From Anaerolineaceae bacterium (GTDB lineage Bacteria; Chloroflexota; Anaerolineae; Anaerolineales; Anaerolineaceae), in the NCBI GenBank assembly GCA_011620445.1, contig WOZB01000106.1, positions 1 through 5,961 of the forward strand: a DNA stretch of 5,961 bases, in the 5' to 3' direction. The position numbers and the translations under genes are program-made. The notes beneath the pieces are model-generated. The model searched no databases and was not told the origin of the DNA. It worked only from the letters and a program-made list of their open reading frames with translations. Below, piece after piece: positions 5,948 to 5,961 of this stretch. The stretch's first letter is position 1. Every line of letters starts with the position of its first letter.

Positions 5948-5961
5948 GTTTAGATTCTGCA

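Overview
This window looks like a piece of bacterial chromosome holding ordinary housekeeping genes. It carries the last codons of rnc (RNase III), a complete smc gene, and on the opposite strand a compact rpsF-rpsR-peptidylprolyl isomerase operon. The membrane-anchored isomerase has a long Thr/Pro-rich linker inside its chaperone domain. From general family knowledge, this style is common in Chloroflexota, especially Anaerolineae. The lineage is therefore a reasonable guess, not something the sequence proves.

Layout, left to right. Positions 1-94 (+) are the C-terminal end of the RNase III double-stranded-RNA-binding domain. One base later smc begins (96-3701, +), with its Shine-Dalgarno inside the last rnc codons, so the two are almost certainly co-transcribed. 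The 82-bp gap 3702-3783 holds a perfect 14-bp hairpin with T runs on both sides, a bidirectional terminator between converging transcripts. On the minus strand, read right to left, come rpsF (S6, 5780-5496), rpsR (S18, 5483-5178) and the PpiC/SurA-type isomerase (5166-3784). The gaps between them are 12 and 11 bases, which indicates one operon. The region right of rpsF (5781-5961) has no gene that I can support. It holds a structured 5' leader with three hairpins, a weak promoter candidate and a terminator-like hairpin.

How the genes fit together. rnc-smc is a widespread pairing of RNA processing and chromosome condensation. S6 and S18 bind each other and the 16S rRNA central domain, so they are expected to be made together and to be autoregulated. 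The rpsF leader contains a plausible S6:S18-type control element. The isomerase downstream probably helps fold exported proteins outside the membrane, and its pairing with ribosomal genes is positional, not functional.

I found no mobile element, CRISPR array, tRNA, rRNA or defence system, and nothing that amounts to a new biological system. The points most worth checking are the rpsF leader RNA, the absence of ssb between rpsF and rpsR, the Thr/Pro-rich insert in the isomerase, and the hairpin at the right edge, whose orientation does not match any visible gene.
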